This document shows, one piece after another, positions 18,714 to 27,376 of a stretch of 64,000 bases of DNA. Position 1 is the first letter of the stretch. Every line of letters begins with the position of its first letter. The stretch is from Bacteroidia bacterium (GTDB lineage Bacteria; Bacteroidota; Bacteroidia; B-17B0; Aurantibacillaceae): assembly GCA_016787705.1 (NCBI GenBank), contig JAEUTP010000002.1, positions 62,001 to 126,000 on the forward strand, written 5' to 3'. A program made the translations under genes and the position numbers. Below the pieces are notes generated by a model. That model was not told the DNA's origin and ran no database searches. It worked only from the letters and a program-made list of their open reading frames with translations.

Positions 18714-19166
18714 ATGAAAAAATTAACCTGCCTTTTTATATTTATTTGCTTAGGTGTATCTGGCACTTTTGCTAAAAACTTAAACAATATTACCTTAAAA
18801 GGCAATGGAAACGTAGTTGTTAATAAACTTGAATCCTTTATCAAAGAAAAAAAATTCCAGGCTGATGAAACATTAATGTATCCGGGCATAACTTCTAAAA
18901 CACTTAAAACAAAATTAACCGATCTGGTAAATGAATCGGCACGCGATTTTATGCAACTGTTTTCTACAAATGCAAACGAAGAAGAATATCAAAATAAAAT
19001 AAAAACCGGACTCGAACGATTTGATCTTTATTTTACTGAATTGACTTCTGAAGATCTTGACAGAATATACCATTACTACGAACAATTAATAGATATTGTT
19101 GGATTAAAAAACCAGGGAACTCATTTAAAAAAATGGCGTTACGGCACCACCTCCTCTAAAAAATAA
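18714..19166 (+). CDS. secreted alpha-helical protein of unknown function
   Basis: 150 residues with a signal peptide (1-20, ending GTFAK). The mature part is helical and charged (SFIKEKKFQADETLMYPGITSK, then GLERFDLYFTEL). The YPGI and GLERF motifs recall DUF4844-type Bacteroidota proteins, but I am not certain. It stands alone between two larger secreted proteins. Confidence 0.6.
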   Translation: MKKLTCLFIFICLGVSGTFAKNLNNITLKGNGNVVVNKLESFIKEKKFQADETLMYPGITSKTLKTKLTDLVNESARDFMQLFSTNANEEEYQNKIKTGLERFDLYFTELTSEDLDRIYHYYEQLIDIVGLKNQGTHLKKWRYGTTSSKK

Positions 19167-19221
19167 CGTCTGCCGAAAGTTTAATTTCTGTATACCGTTC
19201 TGTTTTCTTTTCTTTTTTTAC

Positions 19222-19229
19222 TACCTTTA
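19222..19229 (+). promoter_or_regulatory. -7 box TACCTTTA
   Basis: TACCTTTA, 18 bases before the ATG of the M43 protease gene. Confidence 0.4.
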
Positions 19230-19247
19230 TTTGTATACATAATTAGC

Positions 19248-21338
19248 ATGAAAAATTTATTCCTGACTTTATTTTTATTTAGTTTCATTATTGCTTTTTC
19301 ACAAGATGAACTGCATTGTGGAACCGATGTGATCATGAAAAAAATATATGCCGGTAATCCGGATCTGAAACGAAAAAAAGAAATCATCAATAAACAAATG
19401 GCAATGCAAAGCGCTAAAGTTGCATTACCAAACGCTACATACGTTATCCCGGTAGTATTTCACATCCTGCACCAGGGTGGCCCCGAAAATATTTCTGACG
19501 ATCAGGTAAGAGATGGTCTTAAGATATTGAACCGTGATTTTGCAAAGAAAAACCCTGATACAACAGATATTATACCTGTATTTAAAAACATTGCCGATTC
19601 TACAAAAATTCAATTTGCTTTGGCCACAAAAAATCCTCAAGGTTTTTGCACAAGTGGCATTATTCATTATTATGATACAGATACCGATTGGGACGACCAG
19701 TCGGCCACCATTTATTCACACACCTGGGATCCTACAAAATATATGAATATATATATTGTTAAAAGTATTACCCTTACAGGTGGCTTTGGCGCTGCCGGTT
19801 ACACTTATTTTCCAGGAACATTTTCTCCCGGAGATCCTTACGATGCAATTGTTGTTTTAAATAATTACTTCGGATCAATTGGCACAGGTAGCAATTTTCT
19901 TTCGCGCGTATTAACACACGAGGTAGGTCATTGGCTTGATCTTTATCACGTTTTTGGCGGAAGCAATGGGGCCGGTATTGATTGCAACAACGATGACCTT
20001 GTTAACGATACACCAACAACGATCGGTTATTTAAATTGCCCTGATGCTGCTGTTCCATCTACCTATCAAACCTGTACACCCGGTATAAGCGAGAATTATC
20101 AAAATTACATGGATTATTCTTATTGCTGTAGAATGTTTACACATGGTCAGGGTTTACGCATGCAGGCTGCTTTACAAAACAATATTGCAGGTCGTGATAA
20201 TTTATGGACAAATGCTAATCTTATAGCAACAGGTATTATTAATCCAACGGCACCTTGTGTACCAATTGCCGATTTTAAATATAACCGTTCAAAAGTGTGT
20301 GTGGGATCAACAGTTACATTTACTGATGCTTCCTGGAATGGAATTCCGACATCACATCAATGGACTTTTCCGGGAGGAACACCTGCAGCATCTACAGCCT
20401 CTGCACCTGTTGTAACTTATAATACACCGGGCATTTATAATGTTATTCATTCATCATCCAATTCTGCCGGGGCTTCATCACCTGTCACAAAAACACAAAT
20501 TATTACAGTAATAAATCAAAGTGCAAGTTATTCAGCTACCTGGTTCGAAGGTTTTGAAACTTCCGCTTTACCAAATACAGATTGGGATTTGACCAACTCA
20601 AGTGGTGGTGCCAACTGGCAACAATCATCAGATGCTTCATTTACCGGAAATTTTTCTGCCAAACTGGATAAAACTTATAATACAAGAAAAAATATCACCT
20701 CCATGACGAGCCCTGCGGTAAATCTGTCTACCATAACCAACCCTTTCTTAAGCTTCAGGTATGCAACTGCGGAGGTTACCCCCAATCATGTTAATACATT
20801 TAAGGTTTATTCATCAATAGATTGCGGCAATACGTGGAACGTTATCTACAGCAAAACAGGTCCTGCTCTTATAACAAATCCGGGAAACGCCAGTCCGTTT
20901 ATACCTGTTGCAGCAGATTGGCGCAAAGTAGATATTAATCTTGCTTCTATTTCATCGGCCAATTACGCTACTTTTAAATTTGAGTATACGCGCGATACAA
21001 TACCAGGCGCAAATAATATTTTTGTAGACGATATTAATATCTTAAATACAACGGCATTAAATGATCAGGAACAAGATGCTTTATTAAATTTCAACCTCTT
21101 CCCTAACCCATCAAAAGGTAATTTTATCTTAAGCTTTGATCTTCTTACAAATCAAAAAATAAAATTTAAACTCACAGATGTTTTAGGAAAAAGTTGTGGT
21201 CATGCAGAAGAACTTTTATTTAATGCCGGAAATAATATTTATGCAATTGAATTACAAAGCAAACTTGCGCCCGGAATATATTTCTTAACCAGCGAATTTA
21301 GCGGCAAAATTTTTGTGAAAAAAGTAGTGATAGAATAA
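19248..21338 (+). CDS. M43-family zinc metalloprotease with PKD and T9SS sorting domain
   Basis: 696 residues. Signal peptide (1-18). Catalytic domain about 60-325, with the extended zinc site HEVGHWLDLYH (224-234) and Met-turn NYMDYS (about 284-289), as in cytophagalysin/pappalysin (M43). Residues about 340-425 form a PKD-like domain (FTDASWNGIPTSHQWTFPGG), residues about 430-600 a jelly-roll/MAM-like domain (WFEGFETS..NWQQSS..FKFEYTRD), and 615-696 a Por sorting domain (FNLFPNPSKGNFILSF..LTDVLGKS..GIYFLTS). All catalytic residues are present. An exported protease acting outside the cell is the expected role. Confidence 0.9.
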   Translation: MKNLFLTLFLFSFIIAFSQDELHCGTDVIMKKIYAGNPDLKRKKEIINKQMAMQSAKVALPNATYVIPVVFHILHQGGPENISDDQVRDGLKILNRDFAKKNPDTTDIIPVFKNIADSTKIQFALATKNPQGFCTSGIIHYYDTDTDWDDQSATIYSHTWDPTKYMNIYIVKSITLTGGFGAAGYTYFPGTFSPGDPYDAIVVLNNYFGSIGTGSNFLSRVLTHEVGHWLDLYHVFGGSNGAGIDCNNDDLVNDTPTTIGYLNCPDAAVPSTYQTCTPGISENYQNYMDYSYCCRMFTHGQGLRMQAALQNNIAGRDNLWTNANLIATGIINPTAPCVPIADFKYNRSKVCVGSTVTFTDASWNGIPTSHQWTFPGGTPAASTASAPVVTYNTPGIYNVIHSSSNSAGASSPVTKTQIITVINQSASYSATWFEGFETSALPNTDWDLTNSSGGANWQQSSDASFTGNFSAKLDKTYNTRKNITSMTSPAVNLSTITNPFLSFRYATAEVTPNHVNTFKVYSSIDCGNTWNVIYSKTGPALITNPGNASPFIPVAADWRKVDINLASISSANYATFKFEYTRDTIPGANNIFVDDINILNTTALNDQEQDALLNFNLFPNPSKGNFILSFDLLTNQKIKFKLTDVLGKSCGHAEELLFNAGNNIYAIELQSKLAPGIYFLTSEFSGKIFVKKVVIE

Positions 21339-21363
21339 AAGCAGTTAAGTTAAAAATGTTTCT

Positions 21364-21371
21364 TATCTTTA
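21364..21371 (+). promoter_or_regulatory. -7 box TATCTTTA
   Basis: TATCTTTA, 19 bases before the ATG at 21391. Confidence 0.4.
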
Positions 21372-21390
21372 TTTCCGTTTAAAAAAATAA

Positions 21391-22062
21391 ATGATCAGGA
21401 TATTATTTACCATTTTAGTTTTTTTTGTATTTACCAGTTTTATGCCTCTAAAAGAAAAAGAATCTTTTGAGGGTATTATAACTTATAAGATCACCTTTGT
21501 GCCAAAAGCGGGCAATGAAGAATACACTAAACACCAATCGCAAAAATTTGGCAAAACCCTTATCTTATCCTTATACAAGAACGGTAATTTTAAACGCGAA
21601 TATCCTTTTAGCGGCATGTTATTTGGCACAGATTTTAGTATTTATATGCAACAATTAAACAGGTTGTATACTAAAATGCGTAATAATGATACCATTAAAG
21701 CATCTGACTGTTCAAAGAACACACTTATTCAAAAAGAAGAAACAGAGAAACAAGATGAGGTAATAAATGGCGTTACCTGTAAATCTTATTTTATTGGCGG
21801 TGGCGATGCCAGGAGTAAGCAACCTACATCTTTACATTATTTTTACCCTGTTGGAAAAGAATTTATTGACTGGAAATTATATGCTAACTATAACGATATG
21901 TTCTATAACAAGATCGTATTTAAGATGCAAGCGCCTTATTATAAACTAATAATGGAATCTATAAAATATAGTATTGTTTTTGAACTTGAAAAAATTGAAC
22001 CAAAAAAATTAACACCTGATGTTTTAAATTTTCCCAAAGGAAAACCGGTAAAAGAATTATAA
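21391..22062 (+). CDS. secreted DUF4412-like protein
   Basis: 223 residues: signal peptide (1-18), then ESFEGIITYKITFVPK, the typical opening of DUF4412/GLPGLI-type envelope proteins in Bacteroidota. Two cysteines (SDCSKNT and VTCKSYF) could form a disulfide, and the C-terminal half is beta-rich. Likely periplasmic. It leads a three-gene run (21391, 22075, 22468) with gaps of 12 and 3 bp. Molecular role unknown. Confidence 0.6.
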   Translation: MIRILFTILVFFVFTSFMPLKEKESFEGIITYKITFVPKAGNEEYTKHQSQKFGKTLILSLYKNGNFKREYPFSGMLFGTDFSIYMQQLNRLYTKMRNNDTIKASDCSKNTLIQKEETEKQDEVINGVTCKSYFIGGGDARSKQPTSLHYFYPVGKEFIDWKLYANYNDMFYNKIVFKMQAPYYKLIMESIKYSIVFELEKIEPKKLTPDVLNFPKGKPVKEL

Positions 22063-22074
22063 AAACCAAATATT

Positions 22075-22464
22075 ATGAAAAACCTTACCCTTTTAATTGT
22101 TTTACTAATTTCAATAAATTGCTCAGCAATTATTAAAAGAACACCTTTACCACCGGAATTTTATACCTGCTGGAAATCTGCACATGAAGAGAATGATGAA
22201 AAAGCAAACACACAGGTTTTTCGTCCATGCACTAATGAATTCAGGCCAAGCATGTTCAGGTTATCTATCGAATTTTTTAAAGATGGTAAGTGTAAGTACT
22301 TACATGCAGGTCCAACAGATAATCATTATTTTGTTGAAGGCAAATGGACCTATAATTCAAAAACAAAAATCGTAACTGTTTTTGACGATAAAAAGAAACG
22401 TGAATATAAGTTTAAAGTTATCGAAGCAAAAGGCGATATACTAAAAATCAGTGCCTGGTTATAA
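22075..22464 (+). CDS. small secreted lipocalin-like protein
   Basis: 129 residues: signal peptide (1-18), then FYTCWKSAHEEND, RLSIEFFKDGKCKYL, FVEGKWTYNSKTKIVTVFDD and ILKISAWL. The order 'W at the start, a GKWTY strand, a closing strand' resembles short lipocalin-like domains. Twelve bases after the previous gene; probably one transcript. Confidence 0.55.
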   Translation: MKNLTLLIVLLISINCSAIIKRTPLPPEFYTCWKSAHEENDEKANTQVFRPCTNEFRPSMFRLSIEFFKDGKCKYLHAGPTDNHYFVEGKWTYNSKTKIVTVFDDKKKREYKFKVIEAKGDILKISAWL

Positions 22465-22467
22465 AAA

Positions 22468-22704
22468 ATGAGAAAGGCCTTTGCCTGTTTGCTTATATTG
22501 GTAGGCACTTGTATTATCATTTACGCTTTAATGGTTTTAATAAAGTGTTTCTCACTTTTATCGTCTACCGAATTTAACAGCGCAGGTATTGGTTATTCGT
22601 TAGGCACATTACTTGGCCCGCTTATTTTATTGGCTATTGCGCGATGGTTTATTCGTAAAGGAGTTAAAGTCTACAAACAAGAAACAAATATTAAGAAGAA
22701 ATAA
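22468..22704 (+). CDS. small two-helix membrane protein
   Basis: 78 residues with two hydrophobic helices (about 5-30 and 45-65) and a basic tail KQETNIKKK. The ATG lies three bases after the previous stop codon, indicating translational coupling. No family recognised. Confidence 0.6.
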   Translation: MRKAFACLLILVGTCIIIYALMVLIKCFSLLSSTEFNSAGIGYSLGTLLGPLILLAIARWFIRKGVKVYKQETNIKKK

Positions 22705-22859
22705 TTTTGGGTATTTTATTACCCGAAACTTCAACTTTTTATATAACTAAATTTTCCTATAAATCTTAAAAGTTTAATTATTGTTGACTTTAAAGCTGGC
22801 ATAACATTTTCTTTATCATAAGTAATAAAAAGAGTTTTAATTCTTAAAAAAACAGACTT

Positions 22860-23342
22860 ATGAAAAATTTAATCTCAATAATCTCACTTTCTGTTCTTTT
22901 AGGTTCTTGTGGCCAAAAGCAAGCAGTTAAAGATGCACAAGAGCGGGCTAACGCCACAATCGATTCTATCAATGCGGTAAATGCAATTAATACGGCTAAT
23001 TTACAAAGACAAAAAAGCATTGATTCCATGAATCAGATCGTAGAAGCAGAAAAAAATCATCGCCATGGTAGTTATGCAGCAAACAATAATAATACCTCCA
23101 CAGGCTCAAATGCCACACCGGAAGAAAAGAAGAAAATGAACAATAAAACAAAAGGCGCATTAATTGGTGCCGGTACAGGCGCTGTGTTAGGTGCAGTTAC
23201 TGGTGTTGTTGTTGATGGTAAAAAAGGCGAAGGTGCAGTTGTTGGCGGATTAATTGGCGCGGCGGCTGGTGCAGGTGCAGGCGCCGCTATTGGCAACGCT
23301 AAGGACAAGAAAAAAGCAACTCAAACTTCAACCGTAAAATAA
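22860..23342 (+). CDS. glycine-zipper lipoprotein
   Basis: 160 residues. Lipobox LLGSC (13-17) after a short hydrophobic segment. Residues 20-65 are a helix rich in Ala/Asn with repeated SIDS/INAVN. Residues about 93-150 hold two glycine-zipper repeats (GALIGAGTGAVLGAVTG and VVGGLIGAAAGAGAGAAIGN), as in SlyB/YMGG-type outer-membrane lipoproteins, where the zipper helices insert in the membrane. A perfect hairpin terminator follows. Structural or envelope-stress role inferred. Confidence 0.75.
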   Translation: MKNLISIISLSVLLGSCGQKQAVKDAQERANATIDSINAVNAINTANLQRQKSIDSMNQIVEAEKNHRHGSYAANNNNTSTGSNATPEEKKKMNNKTKGALIGAGTGAVLGAVTGVVVDGKKGEGAVVGGLIGAAAGAGAGAAIGNAKDKKKATQTSTVK

Positions 23343-23383
23343 TCAAGATATTAAACAAGCGCTCAACCTCGTTTGTTTATTGG

Positions 23384-23444
23384 TAAACTACCTGTTCTAT
23401 TTTAGTAGTTTATTAAGGGTACGTGCTCAGGCACGTACTTTTTT
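23384..23444 (+). terminator. double hairpin terminator
   Basis: First hairpin TAAACTAC (23384-23391) / GTAGTTTA (23405-23412). Second, perfect 8-bp stem GTACGTGC (23419-23426) / GCACGTAC (23431-23438) with loop TCAG and six T residues after it. Confidence 0.85.
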
Positions 23445-23452
23445 GCTTTTGA

Positions 23453-23483
23453 TTTGTTTGGTCAGAAATTATTTTTATCTTTA
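23453..23483 (+). promoter_or_regulatory. promoter of the lipocalin-like gene
   Basis: TTTG (23453-23456), 19-base spacer, TATCTTTA (23476-23483), 18 bases before the ATG at 23502. It excludes the upstream TTG at 23454 as a start codon. Confidence 0.6.
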
Positions 23484-23501
23484 AACTATTCAAGACCCAT
23501 T

Positions 23502-24005
23502 ATGAAAACTAAACAATTTCTTTACAGCTTCTTATTTTTATTATTATTTATTAGTGTTAAAAGCCAAAAAGTAAAGCCAATTACACAAGACCAATTCAAA
23601 GGTTTGTGGATACTTGACAAATATGAGGCATATGATACCTTAGAGGGAAAATGGCATACAGAAACAAGTCGCATGGGCTATGTTGGTTATATTTTATTTG
23701 ACGGCGCCGGTCATATGGCAGTGCAAATAACCCCGGCAGATTACCATGACTTTAACCTGAATAAAAAAGACAGCGTGGGCATGAAGGTGGTTGTAGACTA
23801 TTACAGCAACAACCTTATTTATTTTGCAGATTGTAAAATTGAAGGCAATGTTATTGAGCATAAGATCTTATCTTCAACAAATCCTGAAAGTGTTGGGGCT
23901 ATTTTAAAACGCGAATTTGAAATAAAAGGCAAAACCCTTTTACTCACACCTAAAAATCGCTTAAATGGTGCTAAAATTCGTATGAAATGGGTTAAAATGC
24001 AATAA
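23502..24005 (+). CDS. secreted lipocalin-like protein
   Basis: 167 residues. Start taken at ATG 23502 because it opens a clean signal peptide (KQFLYSFLFLLLFISVKSQ) and lies just after a promoter box; the frame opens earlier at a TTG inside that promoter. The mature part FKGLWILDKYEAYDTLEGKW, GYVGYILFDGAGHMAVQI, ILKREFEIKGKTLLLTPK fits the lipocalin-like domain seen in many Bacteroidota (W in the first strand, G-x-M-x-V-Q-I strand). Single-gene unit with its own promoter and terminator. Ligand unknown. Confidence 0.7.
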   Translation: MKTKQFLYSFLFLLLFISVKSQKVKPITQDQFKGLWILDKYEAYDTLEGKWHTETSRMGYVGYILFDGAGHMAVQITPADYHDFNLNKKDSVGMKVVVDYYSNNLIYFADCKIEGNVIEHKILSSTNPESVGAILKREFEIKGKTLLLTPKNRLNGAKIRMKWVKMQ

Positions 24006-24022
24006 CCTTATGATGATGTGAA

Positions 24023-24047
24023 AGGAGCTCAATCGGCTCCTTTTTTT
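24023..24047 (+). terminator. rho-independent terminator
   Basis: Stem AGGAGC (24023-24028) / GCTCCT (24036-24041) followed by a T-run to 24047. Confidence 0.8.
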
Positions 24048-24118
24048 ATGTCTCAATTTTATTATTATTATGGAATTTGTTATTTCTATGCATCTATATA
24101 TAAACTTAATCAAAGATC

Positions 24119-25069
24119 ATGAAAACTCTCCTTTTATGTATTTTTTCCATTGCTGACATTGCTGCTGTTAGAGGTGAAAAATTAGGGCCGGATTATACTA
24201 TAACAAAATCTGCATCTGATGGTAAACTCTCGAAAACCGAAGCTGTATTTAATTTTGTTTTTATTGATACGCTGCGAAAACCTGTAAAAAACGCCATTAT
24301 GTTTTCTTACAACGGTATAAGTAAAAAACAAACACCTGATGCAAAAGGTAAATTCTCGCTTAAAGTTAAACCCGGTAAATATGTTTTTCAGTTCTTTAAT
24401 TCAAGTCGGTTTTATGAAATATATACAGACAGTATACAAATAAAACCAGGCTATGCAGTTGATATGCTGGTGAGTTTTAAAACTGCCAATATGCTCATGA
24501 CCGTTGATAAGCCTGTTATTTATGTTTATGGTAAACAAAAAGAAAATGTTTCTATAAAGCTTGATCTAAAAGGCAGTTTTTTATTCACTTACCCGCAATA
24601 TACGAATGGCTGGAGTTTTACCGCAAACCCCAATGGAACAATTTTAATGAACGATAAAAAATATCATTATTTATTTTGGGACGGAAAACTAACTATTGAA
24701 ACTGACAAATTAGATCTTACAACAGGCTTTGTTATCGATAAAAATAACCTTGTTAGTTTTTTTGAGGAAAAATTAAAATTAATGGGATTAAACTCACAGG
24801 AGATAGAAGACTATATTACTTACTGGTGTCCGCGCATGAGTATAAATGAAAAAAACTATATTCATTTCATTTTTAATGACGATTATAATAAATATGCTTC
24901 AATAAATGTTGATCCAAAGCCGGATCAAATGTTCCGCGTTTGCATGTTATGGTCTAAAGCAAATGAAAATACACTTGTAAAAGAACAAAAAATAGAAACC
25001 TTCAATCGCAGTGGCTTTACGGTTGTTGAATGGGGTGGTTCGGAAATAAGCAACAAGGATAATTTGTAA
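24119..25069 (+). CDS. conserved protein of unknown function with KPVIYVYG module
   Basis: 316 residues. A short N-terminal hydrophobic segment (1-18) is a weak signal peptide. Residues about 40-120 form a beta-sandwich (VFIDTLRKPVKNA..DAKGKFSLKV..GKYVFQF). Residues about 137-310 begin DKPVIYVYGKQKENVSIKLD and include TYPQYTNGWSFTANPNG and KKYHYLFWDG, closing with FNRSGFTVVEWGG. I recall this set of motifs as a widespread uncharacterised module, but I cannot attach a function. It stands alone in its strand run. Confidence 0.6.
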   Translation: MKTLLLCIFSIADIAAVRGEKLGPDYTITKSASDGKLSKTEAVFNFVFIDTLRKPVKNAIMFSYNGISKKQTPDAKGKFSLKVKPGKYVFQFFNSSRFYEIYTDSIQIKPGYAVDMLVSFKTANMLMTVDKPVIYVYGKQKENVSIKLDLKGSFLFTYPQYTNGWSFTANPNGTILMNDKKYHYLFWDGKLTIETDKLDLTTGFVIDKNNLVSFFEEKLKLMGLNSQEIEDYITYWCPRMSINEKNYIHFIFNDDYNKYASINVDPKPDQMFRVCMLWSKANENTLVKEQKIETFNRSGFTVVEWGGSEISNKDNL

Positions 25070-25155
25070 GCTGCAATTTTGTATATTTATGCTTAGGCCC
25101 TGCAAATAGGGTATTTTATCTTTCATACGACTTTATAGTATTAACAAAATACGAT

Positions 25156-26292
25156 ATGAAAAAATTCATTTATCTAATCTTTATCTTTATTATTTCTTCA
25201 TCTGCTTATGCTCAGATACCCCTTTTTGGTAACGAAATTCATGTAAAAATAAACGGTTTAACATTTGATGCTATGGAACCCGCACTTTCAACCGATGGAA
25301 ATGCTTTATTCTTTAACAGTTTAAATAATGGCACTACCACCAGCCTTTTTTATGCTTCAAAAGTAAACGACTCTACTTTTAATTATATTGGTGCCGTACC
25401 TGTTGTGAATCAAACCGTAACCCCCAGACTGGATGCAGTAGCATCTTTAGATTCGGTTAACAATTTTTATTGGGTATCTACACGTAACTATCCTTCAAAT
25501 TTTGACAATCTTCACCGTATTCGTTTTTTAACCAGTGGCTATACAAATTTCGGTCGTGTTCATGGTGATTTTTACATCTATTCGCCGGGTTGGTTAATTA
25601 TGGATGCAGGAATAAATTTTTATGGTAACAAATTAATTTATTGCAATGCTTTTTTTAATAACTGCGCCAATGCGGTGCCATGTATTGCATCTATGGGAAT
25701 TGCAACAAAGTTAAACGATTCTACCTTTAACAAAGATGCCAATACAACCACAATAATGGCTAACATTAACGATACTGTAAATTACATCGTGTACGCACCT
25801 GCGCTTACAAAAGATGGACTGGAATTATATTATACCCGCTTGCTTAAAAACTCTACACAAACTGAAATAATGGTATCCACGAGAACCAACACTAATTCTG
25901 CTTTCGGATTGCCAACCTTACTTGTTGGCGCGCCATACATAGTTCCTGAAGCCCCAACTATATCAACAGACAAAACAAAAATGTATTACCATCGTAAAAA
26001 CGGTAATTTGTTTGAGATCTATTTAAAATACCGAACCGGGACAACGGATATTAAAGAAATAACTAAAGAGCCTGTTATTTCTCTTTACCCAAATCCAACA
26101 AATGGTAATTTTACAATTAATTCAGCCGAAGATATACATGTTATGATTTATAACTCGGTTGGAGATTTGGTATTAAAAACAAACTCTTCTACAATTGACC
26201 TCAAAGATCATCCATGTGGAATTTATTTTGTCACAATTAACACTACCACATCATCAAAAACAATTAAGCTTATTAAACAAAATAATAATTAA
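25156..26292 (+). CDS. T9SS-secreted WD40-like (PD40) propeller protein
   Basis: 378 residues: signal peptide (1-19, ending SAYAQ); propeller blades of the PD40/TolB type (ALSTDGNALFFNS, ALTKDGLELYYTR, ISTDKTKMYYHR; about 40-295); Por sorting domain (about 305-378, SLYPNPTNGNFTI..IYNSVGDLV..GIYFVTI). Probably a surface binding protein. Ligand unknown. Confidence 0.75.
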   Translation: MKKFIYLIFIFIISSSAYAQIPLFGNEIHVKINGLTFDAMEPALSTDGNALFFNSLNNGTTTSLFYASKVNDSTFNYIGAVPVVNQTVTPRLDAVASLDSVNNFYWVSTRNYPSNFDNLHRIRFLTSGYTNFGRVHGDFYIYSPGWLIMDAGINFYGNKLIYCNAFFNNCANAVPCIASMGIATKLNDSTFNKDANTTTIMANINDTVNYIVYAPALTKDGLELYYTRLLKNSTQTEIMVSTRTNTNSAFGLPTLLVGAPYIVPEAPTISTDKTKMYYHRKNGNLFEIYLKYRTGTTDIKEITKEPVISLYPNPTNGNFTINSAEDIHVMIYNSVGDLVLKTNSSTIDLKDHPCGIYFVTINTTTSSKTIKLIKQNNN

Positions 26293-26306
26293 TAACATAT
26301 ACACTA

Positions 26307-26337
26307 TTGCTTAAGCAAATAAATTGCGCTAACTTTA
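26307..26337 (+). promoter_or_regulatory. promoter with overlapping perfect palindrome
   Basis: TTG (26307-26309), 20-base spacer, TAACTTTA (26330-26337), 19 bases before ATG 26357. The -33 TTG is the first half of a perfect 12-bp palindrome TTGCTTAAGCAA (26307-26318), which could be an operator. Confidence 0.5.
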
Positions 26338-26356
26338 TTTGACTAAAAGTAAGCGC

Positions 26357-26680
26357 ATGGAAAAAGAGATTGTTATAGATGATAAGAAAATAAAATTTGA
26401 TATTTTAAATATTATTGATAAAAATAATGTAGCTACAACGGAACAGTTAATAGCTATTAATGCAACAGATATTATTCATTTGCCCGGTGTTATAGAGAAA
26501 GCCCTGGCACAGCTTTCAAAAAGCTATCCGAATATGAAAACGGTTTATTACCGGGTATCTGTAAATATTACACCTTTAATGGAAGGCAATACAAATCAAA
26601 ACGGCGAGGGAATTAATTTAAGTGCAGACGATCTTAAAAAATACGAGTTAACACTTGAAAGTCTAAAATCCAAATACTAA
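26357..26680 (+). CDS. small cytoplasmic protein of unknown function
   Basis: 107 residues from the ATG at 26357; the TTG at 26339 sits next to the -7 box and is rejected as start. No signal peptide. The sequence KIKFDILNIIDKNNVATTEQL and VIEKALAQLSKSYPNMKTVYYRV suggests an alpha/beta fold. No family recognised. First gene before a tightly packed trio of membrane/envelope genes. Confidence 0.55.
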   Translation: MEKEIVIDDKKIKFDILNIIDKNNVATTEQLIAINATDIIHLPGVIEKALAQLSKSYPNMKTVYYRVSVNITPLMEGNTNQNGEGINLSADDLKKYELTLESLKSKY

Positions 26681-26716
26681 AAGCATATTTTATCCCTTAA
26701 AAAAGGAACCGCTCAG

Positions 26717-27376
26717 ATGATTATGCAATTTGTAAAAACAAGCAGGTTTTTTTTATATAGTCTATTTGTTTTGTATGCTTTCTTTTTTTGGTTAATGCTA
26801 AAAATCACTTTGCAGTATCTTCCCATAAAAAATGATGCAGCCTTTTTAGCCATTAAACAAAGTTATATTCATCTTATACATTATCGCATTGCATTTTTTG
26901 TTCACGTGTTCAGCGCTATTCTTGTTTTACTGGCAGGCTTTACACAATTTTCAGATAAGCTACGAATAAAACTTCCGGTTATTCACAAGCGTATGGGTTG
27001 GCTATACGTTTTGGTTACTTTATTTTTAGCGGGCCCATCGGGCTTTATAATTGGCATCTACGCTAATGGCGGCATCAGTTCTAAAATTGCCTTTTGTTTA
27101 TTATCTGTTTTTTGGGTTAGCTTTACTTTCATCGCACTTTTGAAGATCATAAAAAAACAGGTACTTTCGCACCGTAAATGGATGATACGAAGTTTTGCTT
27201 TAGCTTTATCTGCAATAACTTTACGTGCCTGGAAATATATGTTGGTAGCTTTGTTTCATCCAAAACCAATGGATGTTTATCAGATTGTTGCCTGGCTGGG
27301 TTGGACATTGAATTTAGCGATAGCAGAAATATTAATTTTAAATAAATTTAAAAATGAAAATAAAACAAGTAATTAA
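26717..27376 (+). CDS. DUF2306 multi-pass membrane protein
   Basis: 219 residues with about six membrane helices. IHYRIAFFVHVFSAILVLLAG, HKRMGWLYVL, GPSGFIIG and SHRKWMIRSFALALSAITLR match DUF2306; conserved histidines at the membrane edge could bind heme or metal. The last 23 bases overlap the start of the next gene, so the two are co-translated. Confidence 0.75.
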   Translation: MIMQFVKTSRFFLYSLFVLYAFFFWLMLKITLQYLPIKNDAAFLAIKQSYIHLIHYRIAFFVHVFSAILVLLAGFTQFSDKLRIKLPVIHKRMGWLYVLVTLFLAGPSGFIIGIYANGGISSKIAFCLLSVFWVSFTFIALLKIIKKQVLSHRKWMIRSFALALSAITLRAWKYMLVALFHPKPMDVYQIVAWLGWTLNLAIAEILILNKFKNENKTSN

